7,664 bases of DNA from an uncultured Clostridia bacterium (GCA_945613045.1 CALZAG010000076.1:1-7664), one strand, 5' to 3'; positions 1 through 6,867 are shown, counted from the first letter of the stretch. Made by a program: numbers and translations. The notes: generated from the sequence alone by a model not told the origin.

Positions 1-7
1 AAAACCC

Positions 8-36
8 TTGACAAACAGGCGAAAATCTGATATTTT
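8..36 (+). promoter_or_regulatory. Promoter of the rplJ-rplL unit (sigma-A type, extended -10)
   Basis: A perfect -35 box TTGACA lies at 8-13 and is followed, after a 17-base spacer, by a -10 box TATTTT at 31-36. A TG at 28-29 adds an extended -10 element. The predicted transcription start is near 42-43, just before the L10 leader core, so rplJ-rplL has its own promoter even if rplK-rplA lie upstream outside the window. The boxes are seen directly; the start site is inferred from spacing. Confidence 0.8.
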
Positions 37-44
37 ATTCGAGC

Positions 45-117
45 GCTCCGAAGACAGCAGGTAGCTTCAGTGTAAATCCTGCCGAGGAAGGCATCAGCTT
101 TGAATGCTTACAGCCTC
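45..117 (+). promoter_or_regulatory. L10 leader: L10-L12 binding RNA with overlapping antiterminator
   Basis: This is the autoregulatory leader of rplJ in Firmicutes. The conserved core is visible: CCGAAGACAGCAGG at 48-61 and CCTGCCGAGG at 78-87, with stem GCAGG 57-61 paired to CCTGC 78-82. In the known family the ribosomal protein L10(L12)4 complex binds this motif and lowers rplJL expression. A competing fold is also present: GAGG 84-87 can pair with CCTC 114-117, and AGGCAT 89-94 with ATGCTT 104-109 (one G-U). That antiterminator uses the conserved GAGG as well as the 5' arm of the terminator at 113-138. The core is recognised by sequence; the switching logic is inferred from the pairings. 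Confidence 0.85.
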
Positions 118-148
118 CATGTCTGCGGACAGGGAGGCTTTTCTTTTT
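113..148 (+). terminator. Leader attenuator (intrinsic terminator before rplJ)
   Basis: GCCTCC 113-118 pairs with GGAGGC 133-138, and TGTC 120-123 with GACA 128-131, closing a TGCG loop. A T-rich tract (TTTTCTTTTT) follows at 139-148. It sits between the L10-binding motif and the rplJ ribosome binding site, so it should stop transcription before the genes when it forms. Its 5' arm is shared with the antiterminator that uses GAGG 84-87, which makes the two folds mutually exclusive. Confidence 0.85.
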
Positions 149-190
149 CTAACGGGCGCGGATCAAACGTGTGGAGGTGAAAAAACACAC

Positions 191-724
191 ATGCCTAACG
201 CAAAAGTTCTCAGCGAGAAGCAGGCGGTCGTTGAAGCACTCGTCGAGCGCATAAAGGGCGCAAGCTCCGGTATCTTCGTGGACTACCAGGGTATCACCGT
301 GGCAGAGGATACCGCACTTCGCACCGAAATGCGCAAGGAGGGCGTCGACTACACCGTCGTCAAGAACACCCTTACCAGAATCGCCATCGACAAGGTCGGC
401 ATGAACGAGCTCGACCCCATCCTGAACGGCAGCACTTCTCTGGCTACCAGCAGCGGCGATCCCATCGCACCCTTCCGCATCATCAGCGATTACTCCAAGA
501 AGCTGAACGAAAAGTTCAACGTCAAGGCGGCCTTCCTTGAGGGCAAGATCCTGAATGAGCAGGAGATCGCGGAGCTTTCCGCACTGACTTCCAAGAACGA
601 CCTGTACGCAAAGCTGGCAGGTTCCCTGAACGCCATCATGGGCGGTCTGGCAGTATGCCTGACGGAGGTCATCGAACAAAAGGGCGGCGCAGCAGAGGCC
701 GCACCCGCAGAAGCAGCAGAATGA
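191..724 (+). CDS. rplJ: 50S ribosomal protein L10
   Basis: L10 anchors the stalk of the large ribosomal subunit: its N-terminal domain binds 23S rRNA and its C-terminal helix carries the L7/L12 dimers that recruit translation GTPases. The 177-residue product has the family's usual length. The N-terminal part shows typical L10 blocks (GIFVDYQGITVAEDTALR near residues 27-44, then YTVVKNTLTRIA near 54-65). The C-terminus ends in a helix followed by an Ala/Glu-rich tail. The start at 191 is chosen because GGAGGTG at 173-179 lies 11 bases upstream; the open frame runs back to an ATG at 104, but that extension would translate through the attenuator hairpin. rplL follows after 39 bases. Expression is probably autoregulated through the leader. 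Confidence 0.96.
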   Translation: MPNAKVLSEKQAVVEALVERIKGASSGIFVDYQGITVAEDTALRTEMRKEGVDYTVVKNTLTRIAIDKVGMNELDPILNGSTSLATSSGDPIAPFRIISDYSKKLNEKFNVKAAFLEGKILNEQEIAELSALTSKNDLYAKLAGSLNAIMGGLAVCLTEVIEQKGGAAEAAPAEAAE

Positions 725-763
725 CCGGCTGCTGACAAAGATTAAAATTGGAGGAAAACAATA

Positions 764-1135
764 ATGGCAAGCGAAAAAATTACCGCCATGATCGACGAGA
801 TCAAGGCCCTTTCCGTTCTCGAGCTCAAGGAGCTCGTCGATGAGATCTGCGAGACCTTCGGCGTCTCCGCAGTTGCAGCAGCGGCTCCCGCAGCAGGCGG
901 CGCAGCAGAGGCTGTCGCAGAAAAGACCGAGTTTGACGTTGTTATGACCAGCTTCGGCGCAGAGAAGATCAAGGTCATCAAGGAGATCCGCGGCATCACC
1001 GGCCTGGGCCTGGCAGAGGCAAAGGCAATGGTCGAGAAGGCTCCCGTAACCGTCAAGGAAGCCGTTTCCAAGGAAGACGCAGAGGCTCTCAAGGCTCAGC
1101 TCGAGGCCGTCGGCGCATCCGTCGAGATCAAGTAA
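764..1135 (+). CDS. rplL: 50S ribosomal protein L7/L12
   Basis: This is the stalk protein, present as several dimers on L10, which recruits and stimulates elongation factors on the ribosome. The 123-residue product shows the full family layout: an N-terminal dimerisation region (about residues 1-36), an Ala/Gly-rich flexible hinge (about 37-54), and a C-terminal factor-binding domain with conserved FDVVM, KIKVIKEIR and GLGLAEAKAMVEKAP segments. The start is supported by GGAGGA at 750-755, eight bases upstream. It is co-transcribed with rplJ and followed within about 20 bases by a strong terminator. rpoB, which usually follows, is not here; the next gene is convergent. Confidence 0.97.
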   Translation: MASEKITAMIDEIKALSVLELKELVDEICETFGVSAVAAAAPAAGGAAEAVAEKTEFDVVMTSFGAEKIKVIKEIRGITGLGLAEAKAMVEKAPVTVKEAVSKEDAEALKAQLEAVGASVEIK

Positions 1136-1152
1136 GTTATCATTCAGCATTG

Positions 1153-1185
1153 AAAAGACCGTCCCGAGGGACGGTCTTTTTCTTT
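1153..1185 (+). terminator. Intrinsic terminator of rplJ-rplL
   Basis: GACCGTCC at 1157-1164 pairs with GGACGGTC at 1169-1176 around a CGAG loop. The preceding AAAA extends the stem into the following T run (TTTTTCTTTT, 1177-1186). It is a strong terminator for the plus strand. On the minus strand only four T residues follow the stem, so it may act weakly in both directions and help end the psuK-side transcript. Confidence 0.9.
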
Positions 1186-1188
1186 TCG

Positions 1189-1235
1189 ATAACAGGCTCC
1201 CCCGCTTATCGCTTCGATAGGCGGGGGTCTGTTAT
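1189..1235. other. Long imperfect hairpin between convergent transcription units
   Basis: An inner stem runs from CCCCCGC 1199-1205 with GCGGGGG 1221-1227, through a T-G pair, to TATCG 1207-1211 with CGATA 1215-1219 and a 3-base loop. An outer stem pairs ATAACAG 1189-1195 with CTGTTAT 1229-1235 across a small internal loop. It begins 11 bases beyond the stop codon of the minus-strand psuK-like gene. Neither side has a T run, so it is not a canonical intrinsic terminator. It may be a 3'-end stabilising stem, an assisted terminator or a repeat unit. The pairing is seen directly; the role is unknown. Confidence 0.6.
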
Positions 1236-1246
1236 GTATTGAACTG

Positions 1247-2134
1247 TTACATTATCAGCTCGGCGCAGAGCTCGGGGTTGACCGTTTCCGGGCACTCGAT
1301 GGCCATGGCGGCGGCCTTCATGGCGGCCGCGGCGCTTTCGGCAAGGCCGAGGCCGTTCACGCCCGCCCAGACGATGGCGGCTGTCGCCGCGTCGCCGCAG
1401 CCTGTGGCGTTGACGATGGACACCCGCTCGCACGGCAGCTTTATTATCTCGCTGCCCTCGGCCGCGACGATGCCGTCGTCGCCCAAAGAGACAAACACGC
1501 GCTTGACGCCCGCTTCCATAAGCGCCTCGGCGGCGAACAGCGAGGTGGATTCGCCCGTCATGCTCTTTGCCTCGTACTCATTGGGCTTAAAGGCGCTGAG
1601 CCTTTTGAGCACGGGCTTCAGGCGCTCTGCCTTCGCCACGGACACGGGGTCGGCGTACAGCGGCGCGGTGACGTTGTCTGCTATCCACGAGAGCGTCTCC
1701 CTCGTGAGGTTTCCGTCGATGACGACGGCGTCGGCGGCGTTTATCTCGCGCAGATGCGCCCTGAGGTATTCGGCGGTTATGCTGCCGGATATGTCCGTAT
1801 CGCAGACGCCGACGAGCATATCGCCCTTCTCGTCGGTGACGTACAGGTAGCTGGAGGTGCGGCCTCCGCTGATGCGGCGGCAAAGGTGCATATCCATGCC
1901 CAGCTCCACGCAGCTTTTATAAACGCTGTCGCCGTAAACGTCGCTGCCGATGGCGGCAAGGAATTTTACGTTCAGACCCAGGAGACAGAGGTTGTGCGCG
2001 ATGTTCCTGCCCACTCCGCCGGGGCTGAGGGTGACGGAGCCGGGATTGGAGTCGTGCAGATTCGGCGCGGCGTTGGGACGTCCGCAGATATCCATGTTCA
2101 CGGCGCCGATAACTATTACAGTTTTATTTTCCAT
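1247..2134 (-). CDS. psuK: PfkB-family carbohydrate kinase, probable pseudouridine kinase
   Basis: This is a 295-residue ribokinase-like sugar kinase. The best match from memory is E. coli pseudouridine kinase PsuK, which phosphorylates pseudouridine to the 5'-phosphate for cleavage by PsuG into uracil and ribose-5-phosphate. Shared marks are GAVNMDICG (10-18), DSNPG (28-32), PGGVGRNIAHNL (38-49), the SSYL and GDMLVGV segments, SITAEYL (118-124) and DPVS (162-165). The C-terminal anion-hole and base motif reads NATGCGD (242-248) with the catalytic Asp kept; most PfkB kinases have GAGD there. The start overlaps the end of glgP by 19 bases in another frame, with GGAGGGG just upstream, so translation is probably coupled. 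No psuG is in the window, so the substrate is inferred; a different nucleoside or sugar kinase remains possible. Confidence 0.8.
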   Translation of the reverse strand: MENKTVIVIGAVNMDICGRPNAAPNLHDSNPGSVTLSPGGVGRNIAHNLCLLGLNVKFLAAIGSDVYGDSVYKSCVELGMDMHLCRRISGGRTSSYLYVTDEKGDMLVGVCDTDISGSITAEYLRAHLREINAADAVVIDGNLTRETLSWIADNVTAPLYADPVSVAKAERLKPVLKRLSAFKPNEYEAKSMTGESTSLFAAEALMEAGVKRVFVSLGDDGIVAAEGSEIIKLPCERVSIVNATGCGDAATAAIVWAGVNGLGLAESAAAAMKAAAMAIECPETVNPELCAELIM

Positions 2135-4524
2135 ATCCCCTCCGCGTATTCCCTGACGGCGCGGTCGGCGGCGAAGACGCCGGCCTCGGCGGTGTTCATG
2201 ATCGAAAGCCTGGCTCTCTCGCCCGGGTCGGAGATGGCGGAATAGAGCCTGTCGTGAGTGTTCACATAGTCGCGGAAGTCGGCGCAGAGCATATAGGGGT
2301 CGCCGTTGTACAGAAGATTCGACACAAGGTCGGAATAGCTCTTGCCGTCGGCAAAGCCGCGGCTTATGCGGTCGAGGACGGCGGCAAGCTCGGGGTCGGA
2401 CCGGGCATAGCGCTGCGGGTCGTAGCCGGAGGCCTTGAGGGAGCTTATCTCCTCTGCCCTGAGACCGAAGAGGAACATATTCTTATCACCGAGGCGCTCG
2501 TACATCTCGACGTTCGCGCCGTCGAGGGTGCCGATGGTGACCGCGCCGTTGAGCATGAGCTTCATGTTGCCGGTGCCGGAGGCCTCCTTGCCGGCGGTGG
2601 AGATCTGCTCGGAGACCTGAGCCGCGGGCATGAGCGCCTCGGCGGCGGAGACGCGGTAGTTCTCCATGAAGCAGACCTGAAGCCTGCCGCGGCACAGGGG
2701 GTCGCTGTTTATATCGCCGGCGAGCGAGCAAATAAGCTCGATGATGCGCTTTGCGGTGCGGTAGCCCGCGGCGGCCTTCGCGCCGAACACGAAGCTGCGC
2801 GGGGTGAAATCCATGTTGGGGTCGTCGTGCAGCCGCATCTGCAGGCGGGCTATGAGCATGGCGCACAGGAGCTGGCGCTTATACTCATGCAGGCGCTTGA
2901 CCTGAACGTCAAGGATGGCGTCGGTGTTGAGGGTGAAGCTGTCGTTGCGCTTTAAAAACGCGGCAAAATCGCACTTGTTCAGGCGCTTTATTTCGTTTGC
3001 CCGCTCCCGGACGCCGCTGTCCTCCGCGAAATCGGCAAGGCGGGAAAGCTCCTCGGGACGGCAGAGATAGCCCTCGCCGCCCAGCAGCCCGGAAATGAGA
3101 GCGTGCAGGCGGGGGTTTATCTGCGCCAGCCAGCGGCGGTGGTCGATGCCGTTGGTGACGTAGGTAAAGCGCTCGGGCCCAAGCTCGCAGATGTCCTTAA
3201 ACAGCTCGGTTTTGAGTATCCGTCCGTGCAGGCCGGACACGCCGTTTATCTTATAGCAGGCGGCAAGGCAGAGGTTTGCCATATGCACCTGTCCGTCCTG
3301 GATGATGAGGTTTCGCCCGACCTTTTCGCTGCTGCCGAATTTGGACACGAGGTATTCGCACCAGCGGCGGTTTATCTCGCACAGGATCTCCCAAACGCGG
3401 GGCAGCAGGGTCTGGATGAGCTCCTGCGGCCATTTTTCCAGAGCCTCGGACATGACGGTGTGGTTGGTGTAGGCGACGGAGGCGGTGACGATACGCCAGG
3501 CCTCGTCCCAGCCCAGACCGTATTCATCCATCATTATGCGCATGAGCTCGGGGATGACGAGGGTGGGGTGAGTGTCGTTTATCTGGATAACGTGGTGCTC
3601 GGCGAAGGAGCGGATATCGCCGTAGCGCTCCATGTGCTTTCTGACGATGCTCTGTGCGGTCGCGGACACGAAGAAATACTGCTGCTTCAGGCGCAGGGTC
3701 TTGCCCTCGATGTGGTCGTCGGCGGGATAGAGAACCTTGGTGATGACCTCGGACATGGTGCGCTGCTCAAGGCTCTTGACGTACTCGCCCTCGGAGAACA
3801 GGTACATATCCAGGGCTGTGGTGCTGCGGGCGTCCCAGAGGCGCAGGATGTTTACCTCGTTTCCGCCGTAGCCGGCGATGAGCATATCGCGCGGCACCGC
3901 GGTGACGGTCTGATAGCCGATGTGCTCGGCGTGGTAATGGCCGAAGCTGTCCCAGTGCGGGGAGATGTGGCCGCCGAAGCGGATCTCGACCGCCTCGTCG
4001 TTTCTGGAGACGAGCCAGCTTTCCGCCGCGCTGCGCCAGTCGTCGGCTACCTCGGTCTGCTTTCCGTCGGATATCTTCTGGCGGAAGATGCCCAGCTCGT
4101 AGCAGATGGAATAGCCCGTCGCGGCGATACCGAGAGAGGCAAGGGAATCCATGTAGCAGGCGGCGAGGCGGCCCAGACCGCCGTTGCCGAGTCCGGCGTC
4201 GTTTTCCGACTCGAAAATATCGGCGGCATTGCGCCCCAGATCCTCGAGCGCGCCGGTGAGCGCCTCGGATATGCCGAGGTTAAATGCGTTTTTCATGAGA
4301 CTGCGGCCCATGAGAAACTCCATGGAAAGATAGTGAACCTCGCGCCCGGGCTTTTTCGCGTTCTCGGCGGCGAGAAGCCTGCTCATTATCTCGCGTATGA
4401 CTATCGCGGCGGCCTGAAAGACCTGGTCGTCGCTTGCGTTTTTGCTTGTAACGGCGAAGTGGGCGCAGAGCTTATCCTCGATGGCGCTGCGGACCTCGTC
4501 GCGTGAGATCTGGCTTGTGAACAT
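2116..4524 (-). CDS. glgP: Glycogen/starch/maltodextrin phosphorylase (GT35)
   Basis: This cytosolic, pyridoxal-phosphate-dependent enzyme uses inorganic phosphate to release glucose-1-phosphate from the non-reducing ends of alpha-1,4-glucans. The 802-residue product is full length for the family. Visible family blocks are VHYLSMEFLMGRSL (63-76), DAGLGNGGLGRL (109-120), the NDTHPTLVIPELMRI region, VKRLHEYKRQ (542-551), ENYRVS, and EASGTGNMKLMLNG, with the PLP-binding Lys at about 655. The C-terminus ends with the usual EYAEGIW block. The start is fixed because an in-frame stop lies just upstream; the ribosome binding site AGGAG (4537-4541) is 12 bases away, slightly far. It lies 25 bases after glgD and overlaps the psuK-like gene by 19 bases, consistent with one operon. 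The substrate could be glycogen or maltodextrin; the glgC-glgD context favours glycogen. Confidence 0.96.
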   Translation of the reverse strand: MFTSQISRDEVRSAIEDKLCAHFAVTSKNASDDQVFQAAAIVIREIMSRLLAAENAKKPGREVHYLSMEFLMGRSLMKNAFNLGISEALTGALEDLGRNAADIFESENDAGLGNGGLGRLAACYMDSLASLGIAATGYSICYELGIFRQKISDGKQTEVADDWRSAAESWLVSRNDEAVEIRFGGHISPHWDSFGHYHAEHIGYQTVTAVPRDMLIAGYGGNEVNILRLWDARSTTALDMYLFSEGEYVKSLEQRTMSEVITKVLYPADDHIEGKTLRLKQQYFFVSATAQSIVRKHMERYGDIRSFAEHHVIQINDTHPTLVIPELMRIMMDEYGLGWDEAWRIVTASVAYTNHTVMSEALEKWPQELIQTLLPRVWEILCEINRRWCEYLVSKFGSSEKVGRNLIIQDGQVHMANLCLAACYKINGVSGLHGRILKTELFKDICELGPERFTYVTNGIDHRRWLAQINPRLHALISGLLGGEGYLCRPEELSRLADFAEDSGVRERANEIKRLNKCDFAAFLKRNDSFTLNTDAILDVQVKRLHEYKRQLLCAMLIARLQMRLHDDPNMDFTPRSFVFGAKAAAGYRTAKRIIELICSLAGDINSDPLCRGRLQVCFMENYRVSAAEALMPAAQVSEQISTAGKEASGTGNMKLMLNGAVTIGTLDGANVEMYERLGDKNMFLFGLRAEEISSLKASGYDPQRYARSDPELAAVLDRISRGFADGKSYSDLVSNLLYNGDPYMLCADFRDYVNTHDRLYSAISDPGERARLSIMNTAEAGVFAADRAVREYAEGIWKIKL
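2137..2143 (-). promoter_or_regulatory. psuK-like ribosome binding site inside glgP
   Basis: On the minus strand GGAGGGG stands two bases before the ATG at 2132-2134 (about four bases when counted from the GGAGG core). It lies within the last codons of glgP, which supports this start and suggests that ribosomes finishing glgP reinitiate here. The spacing is shorter than ideal. Confidence 0.6.
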
Positions 4525-4549
4525 ATATGCTGCTTACTCCTTTGGGGTG

Positions 4550-5662
4550 TTAGATCTTGCTTTTCTTGGGGATGACGATGGGAAGCTTCGCGCTGCCCAT
4601 CAGGGTCTGGTAGGGCGACACGCCGACCTCCTTATCCGCGATGACGTTATTGAGGATAACGCCCTCGCCGACGACGCAGCCGCGCATGAGGATGCAGTTT
4701 TTGAGCTTTGCTCCCCTGCTGACGCGCACGTCGGAAAACAGGACGCAGTTTTCGACCTCGCCCTCGATGAGGCAGCCGTCGGCCACGAGACTGTTCCGGC
4801 ATACGGAGTTTTCGCCGTAATAGGTGCTGACGTCCGCGTGGCTCTTTGAGCGCACCGGACGCTCGGGCGGGAACAGCTCGGCGCGGTTTTCGGGCCTGAG
4901 CATATCCATACCGGTCCTGAAATATGCCTCGGTGTTCATGATGCGCTTGCCGTAGCCGCGGTGTAGGTACACGTTGATCTTACCGCCCGCGGCCAGATAC
5001 TCCGCGATGGCGTCGCGGTGGAAATGATAATGGCTGTTGGCGGCGCAGGCATCCATCATTCCGACGAGCAGGTCCTTTGAGATGATGTACGCCTCAAGGG
5101 AGGCCACGCCCTCGCCGGCCTCGGTCTGGTTGAAAACTATGCGGCGGGCAAAGCCGTCGGGATCGGCGATATAGCGGTGATGCCGGTAATCCGGCGTGCT
5201 CTCTGTGCAGATGGCCGTTATCTCCGCGCCTGATCTGAGATGCTGCTCTATCGCCGCACGCAGGTCAAGGTTTGCCGCGGTGTTGCCGTGCAGCATGACG
5301 ATGTATTTGGCGCTCAGCCCGCGGATATAGGTGGAAACCGCGTTGAGAGCCTCGATGGTGCCGGTGTAGTCGCCCTGATGGTATTCCGGCAGGCCGAAGG
5401 GCGGCAGCATCCTCAGACCGCCCAGTCGGCGGCCCATGTCCCAGTCCTTGCCGCTGCCGAGATGGTCGAGCAGGGACTGATAGTCGCGCTGCATGATAAC
5501 GCCGACGTCGTGGATACCGGCGTTCATCAGCGAGGAGAGGGCAAAGTCTATGAGGCGGTATCTGCCGCAGAAGGGCAGCGACGAGGCCGTGCGGTTGCGC
5601 ACCAGCTCGCCCAGCTCAGGCACGGAGCCGTATGCAAAGATTATTCCGTGAAAATCGCTCAT
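4550..5662 (-). CDS. glgD: Glucose-1-phosphate adenylyltransferase regulatory subunit GlgD
   Basis: GlgD is the partner subunit of GlgC in Firmicutes ADP-glucose pyrophosphorylase and is usually thought to modulate rather than catalyse. The 370-residue product has a nucleotidyltransferase-like domain (about 1-240) and a C-terminal left-handed beta-helix of hexapeptide-like repeats (about 275-345). GlgD signatures include GSGKDWDMGRRLGGLRMLPP (69-88). The nucleotide-binding GGxGxRL loop is missing (residues 10-22 read AYGSVPELGELVR). The position equivalent to the SGD catalytic Asp of GlgC reads HGN (125-127), and no FEEKP-type sugar-phosphate motif is seen. The start has a good GGAGGT site seven bases upstream, inside the end of glgC, and only three bases separate the two genes, which fits co-translation of a heteromeric enzyme. 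Confidence 0.94.
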   Translation of the reverse strand: MSDFHGIIFAYGSVPELGELVRNRTASSLPFCGRYRLIDFALSSLMNAGIHDVGVIMQRDYQSLLDHLGSGKDWDMGRRLGGLRMLPPFGLPEYHQGDYTGTIEALNAVSTYIRGLSAKYIVMLHGNTAANLDLRAAIEQHLRSGAEITAICTESTPDYRHHRYIADPDGFARRIVFNQTEAGEGVASLEAYIISKDLLVGMMDACAANSHYHFHRDAIAEYLAAGGKINVYLHRGYGKRIMNTEAYFRTGMDMLRPENRAELFPPERPVRSKSHADVSTYYGENSVCRNSLVADGCLIEGEVENCVLFSDVRVSRGAKLKNCILMRGCVVGEGVILNNVIADKEVGVSPYQTLMGSAKLPIVIPKKSKI

Positions 5663-5665
5663 TGC

Positions 5666-6859
5666 TCAGACCTCCTCGCTCTTGTATATCATGGCGCCGG
5701 CGGGTACCTCGGCGCCCTGCCTTATCTCGATGTTCGGGCCGCAGGTGGCGACGCCCCAGGCGTCGCTGCCGTCGGGAGGAGCGCCGACGTGCGCTCCGCT
5801 TTTTACGACCGTGTTCTCGCCGAGGATGGAATATTCCACAACGGCGTTATCCTCGACGACCGCGCCGGGCATCAGCACCGAATACAGGACTTTGGCGCCT
5901 TTGCCGACCTTCGCCGAGCTTGACAGCACCGAGTTTTCGACCTCGCCCTCGATGACGCAGCCCTCGGTGACGATGGAGTGGACGACCTTTGCGTCCTCGC
6001 CGACATAGTGCGGCGGGCGGGGTATGCTTCTTGAGCGGATGGGCCAGCTCGGGTCGAAGAGGTTTATCAGCGTGGTCGAGAGCATATCCATGTTCGCGTC
6101 CCAGAGGCTGGTGATGGTGCCGACGTCGCGCCAGTAGCCGTCGAAGCGGTAGGGCCAGAGCTTCTCGCCGGCGTTGAGCATATTGGGGATGATGTTCTTG
6201 CCGAAGTCCTTGCTGGAATTGGGGTCGTTTTCGTCCTCGATGAGGTATTTGCGCAGTTTCTTCCAGTTGAAGATGTAAATGCCCATGGAGGCAAGATCGC
6301 TCTTGGGCTGTTTGGGCTTTTCCTCAAACTCGCTGACGTAGCCGTCCGCGCCGACGTTCATGATGCCGAAGCGGGTGGCGTCCTCCATGGAGACCTGCAG
6401 CACCGCGATGGTGCAGGCGGCGTCCTTTTCGATGTGCTCGCGCAGCATTTTCGAGTAATCCATCTTGTAGATGTGGTCGCCGGACAGGATGAGTACGTTG
6501 TCCGGATCATACATCTCGATAAAGGAGATATTCTGATAAATGGCGTTTGCCGTGCCGGAAAACCATGAGCCTGCCTCGCCCGCGGTCTGATACGGCGGCA
6601 GGATGAACACGCCGCCGTCGGTCGAGTCCAGATCCCAGGGCTGGCCGCCGCCGATGTAGCTGTTGAGCTGAAGCGGGCGGTACTGGGTGAGAACGCCCAC
6701 GGTGTCGATGCCGGAGTTTGCGCAGTTGGACAGGGGGAAGTCGATGATGCGGTACTTGCCGCCGAAGGGCATATTGGGCTTTGCGACGTCCTGAGTCAGG
6801 GCGTAGAGCCTCGAGCCCTGACCGCCGGCCAGAAGCATTGCTATGCAGCTTTTCTTCAT
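5666..6859 (-). CDS. glgC: Glucose-1-phosphate adenylyltransferase catalytic subunit GlgC
   Basis: GlgC catalyses ATP + glucose-1-phosphate to ADP-glucose + pyrophosphate, the committed and usually allosterically controlled step of bacterial glycogen synthesis. From the start chosen here it has 397 residues. Numbering from the alternative upstream Met three codons earlier, motifs are GGQGSRL (15-21), PFGGKYRIIDFPLSN (34-48), SGDHIYKMDY with catalytic Asp 131, FEEKPK with the substrate Lys 184, and YWRDVGT (245-251). A C-terminal beta-helix with hexapeptide-like repeats follows (about 295-370). The ATG at 6857-6859 is preferred because AAGGA (6868-6872) lies eight bases upstream; that site abuts the ATG at 6866-6868, leaving no usable spacing. 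All catalytic motifs are intact, so this is the active partner of the downstream glgD. Confidence 0.96.
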   Translation of the reverse strand: MKKSCIAMLLAGGQGSRLYALTQDVAKPNMPFGGKYRIIDFPLSNCANSGIDTVGVLTQYRPLQLNSYIGGGQPWDLDSTDGGVFILPPYQTAGEAGSWFSGTANAIYQNISFIEMYDPDNVLILSGDHIYKMDYSKMLREHIEKDAACTIAVLQVSMEDATRFGIMNVGADGYVSEFEEKPKQPKSDLASMGIYIFNWKKLRKYLIEDENDPNSSKDFGKNIIPNMLNAGEKLWPYRFDGYWRDVGTITSLWDANMDMLSTTLINLFDPSWPIRSRSIPRPPHYVGEDAKVVHSIVTEGCVIEGEVENSVLSSSAKVGKGAKVLYSVLMPGAVVEDNAVVEYSILGENTVVKSGAHVGAPPDGSDAWGVATCGPNIEIRQGAEVPAGAMIYKSEEV

Positions 6860-6867
6860 GTTGTCCA

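Noticed and set aside
104..190. In-frame N-terminal extension of rplJ from the ATG at 104
   Set aside because: It would translate through the attenuator hairpin, has no ribosome binding site, and adds residues absent from L10; the site at 173-179 fixes the start at 191.
149..1150. Long minus-strand open frame opposite rplJ and rplL
   Set aside because: It spans two ribosomal protein genes, the space between them and part of the terminator, and its translation is Leu/Cys/Asp-rich shadow sequence.
1153..1235. Treating the two intergenic hairpins as one small RNA gene
   Set aside because: The first is a standard terminator for rplL, the second lacks a T run, and no separate promoter was found.
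2254..2955. Plus-strand open frame of 233 codons opposite glgP, and similar ones at 1754-2245 and 5240-5923
   Set aside because: All are antisense to conserved genes and have low-complexity translations; none has convincing initiation signals or family motifs.
3103..4506. Long plus-strand open frame (467 codons) opposite glgP
   Set aside because: It is fully antisense to a clearly conserved phosphorylase, and its translation is a Gly/Val/Ala/Asp-rich string without recognisable domains. It is a by-product of GC-rich codon use.
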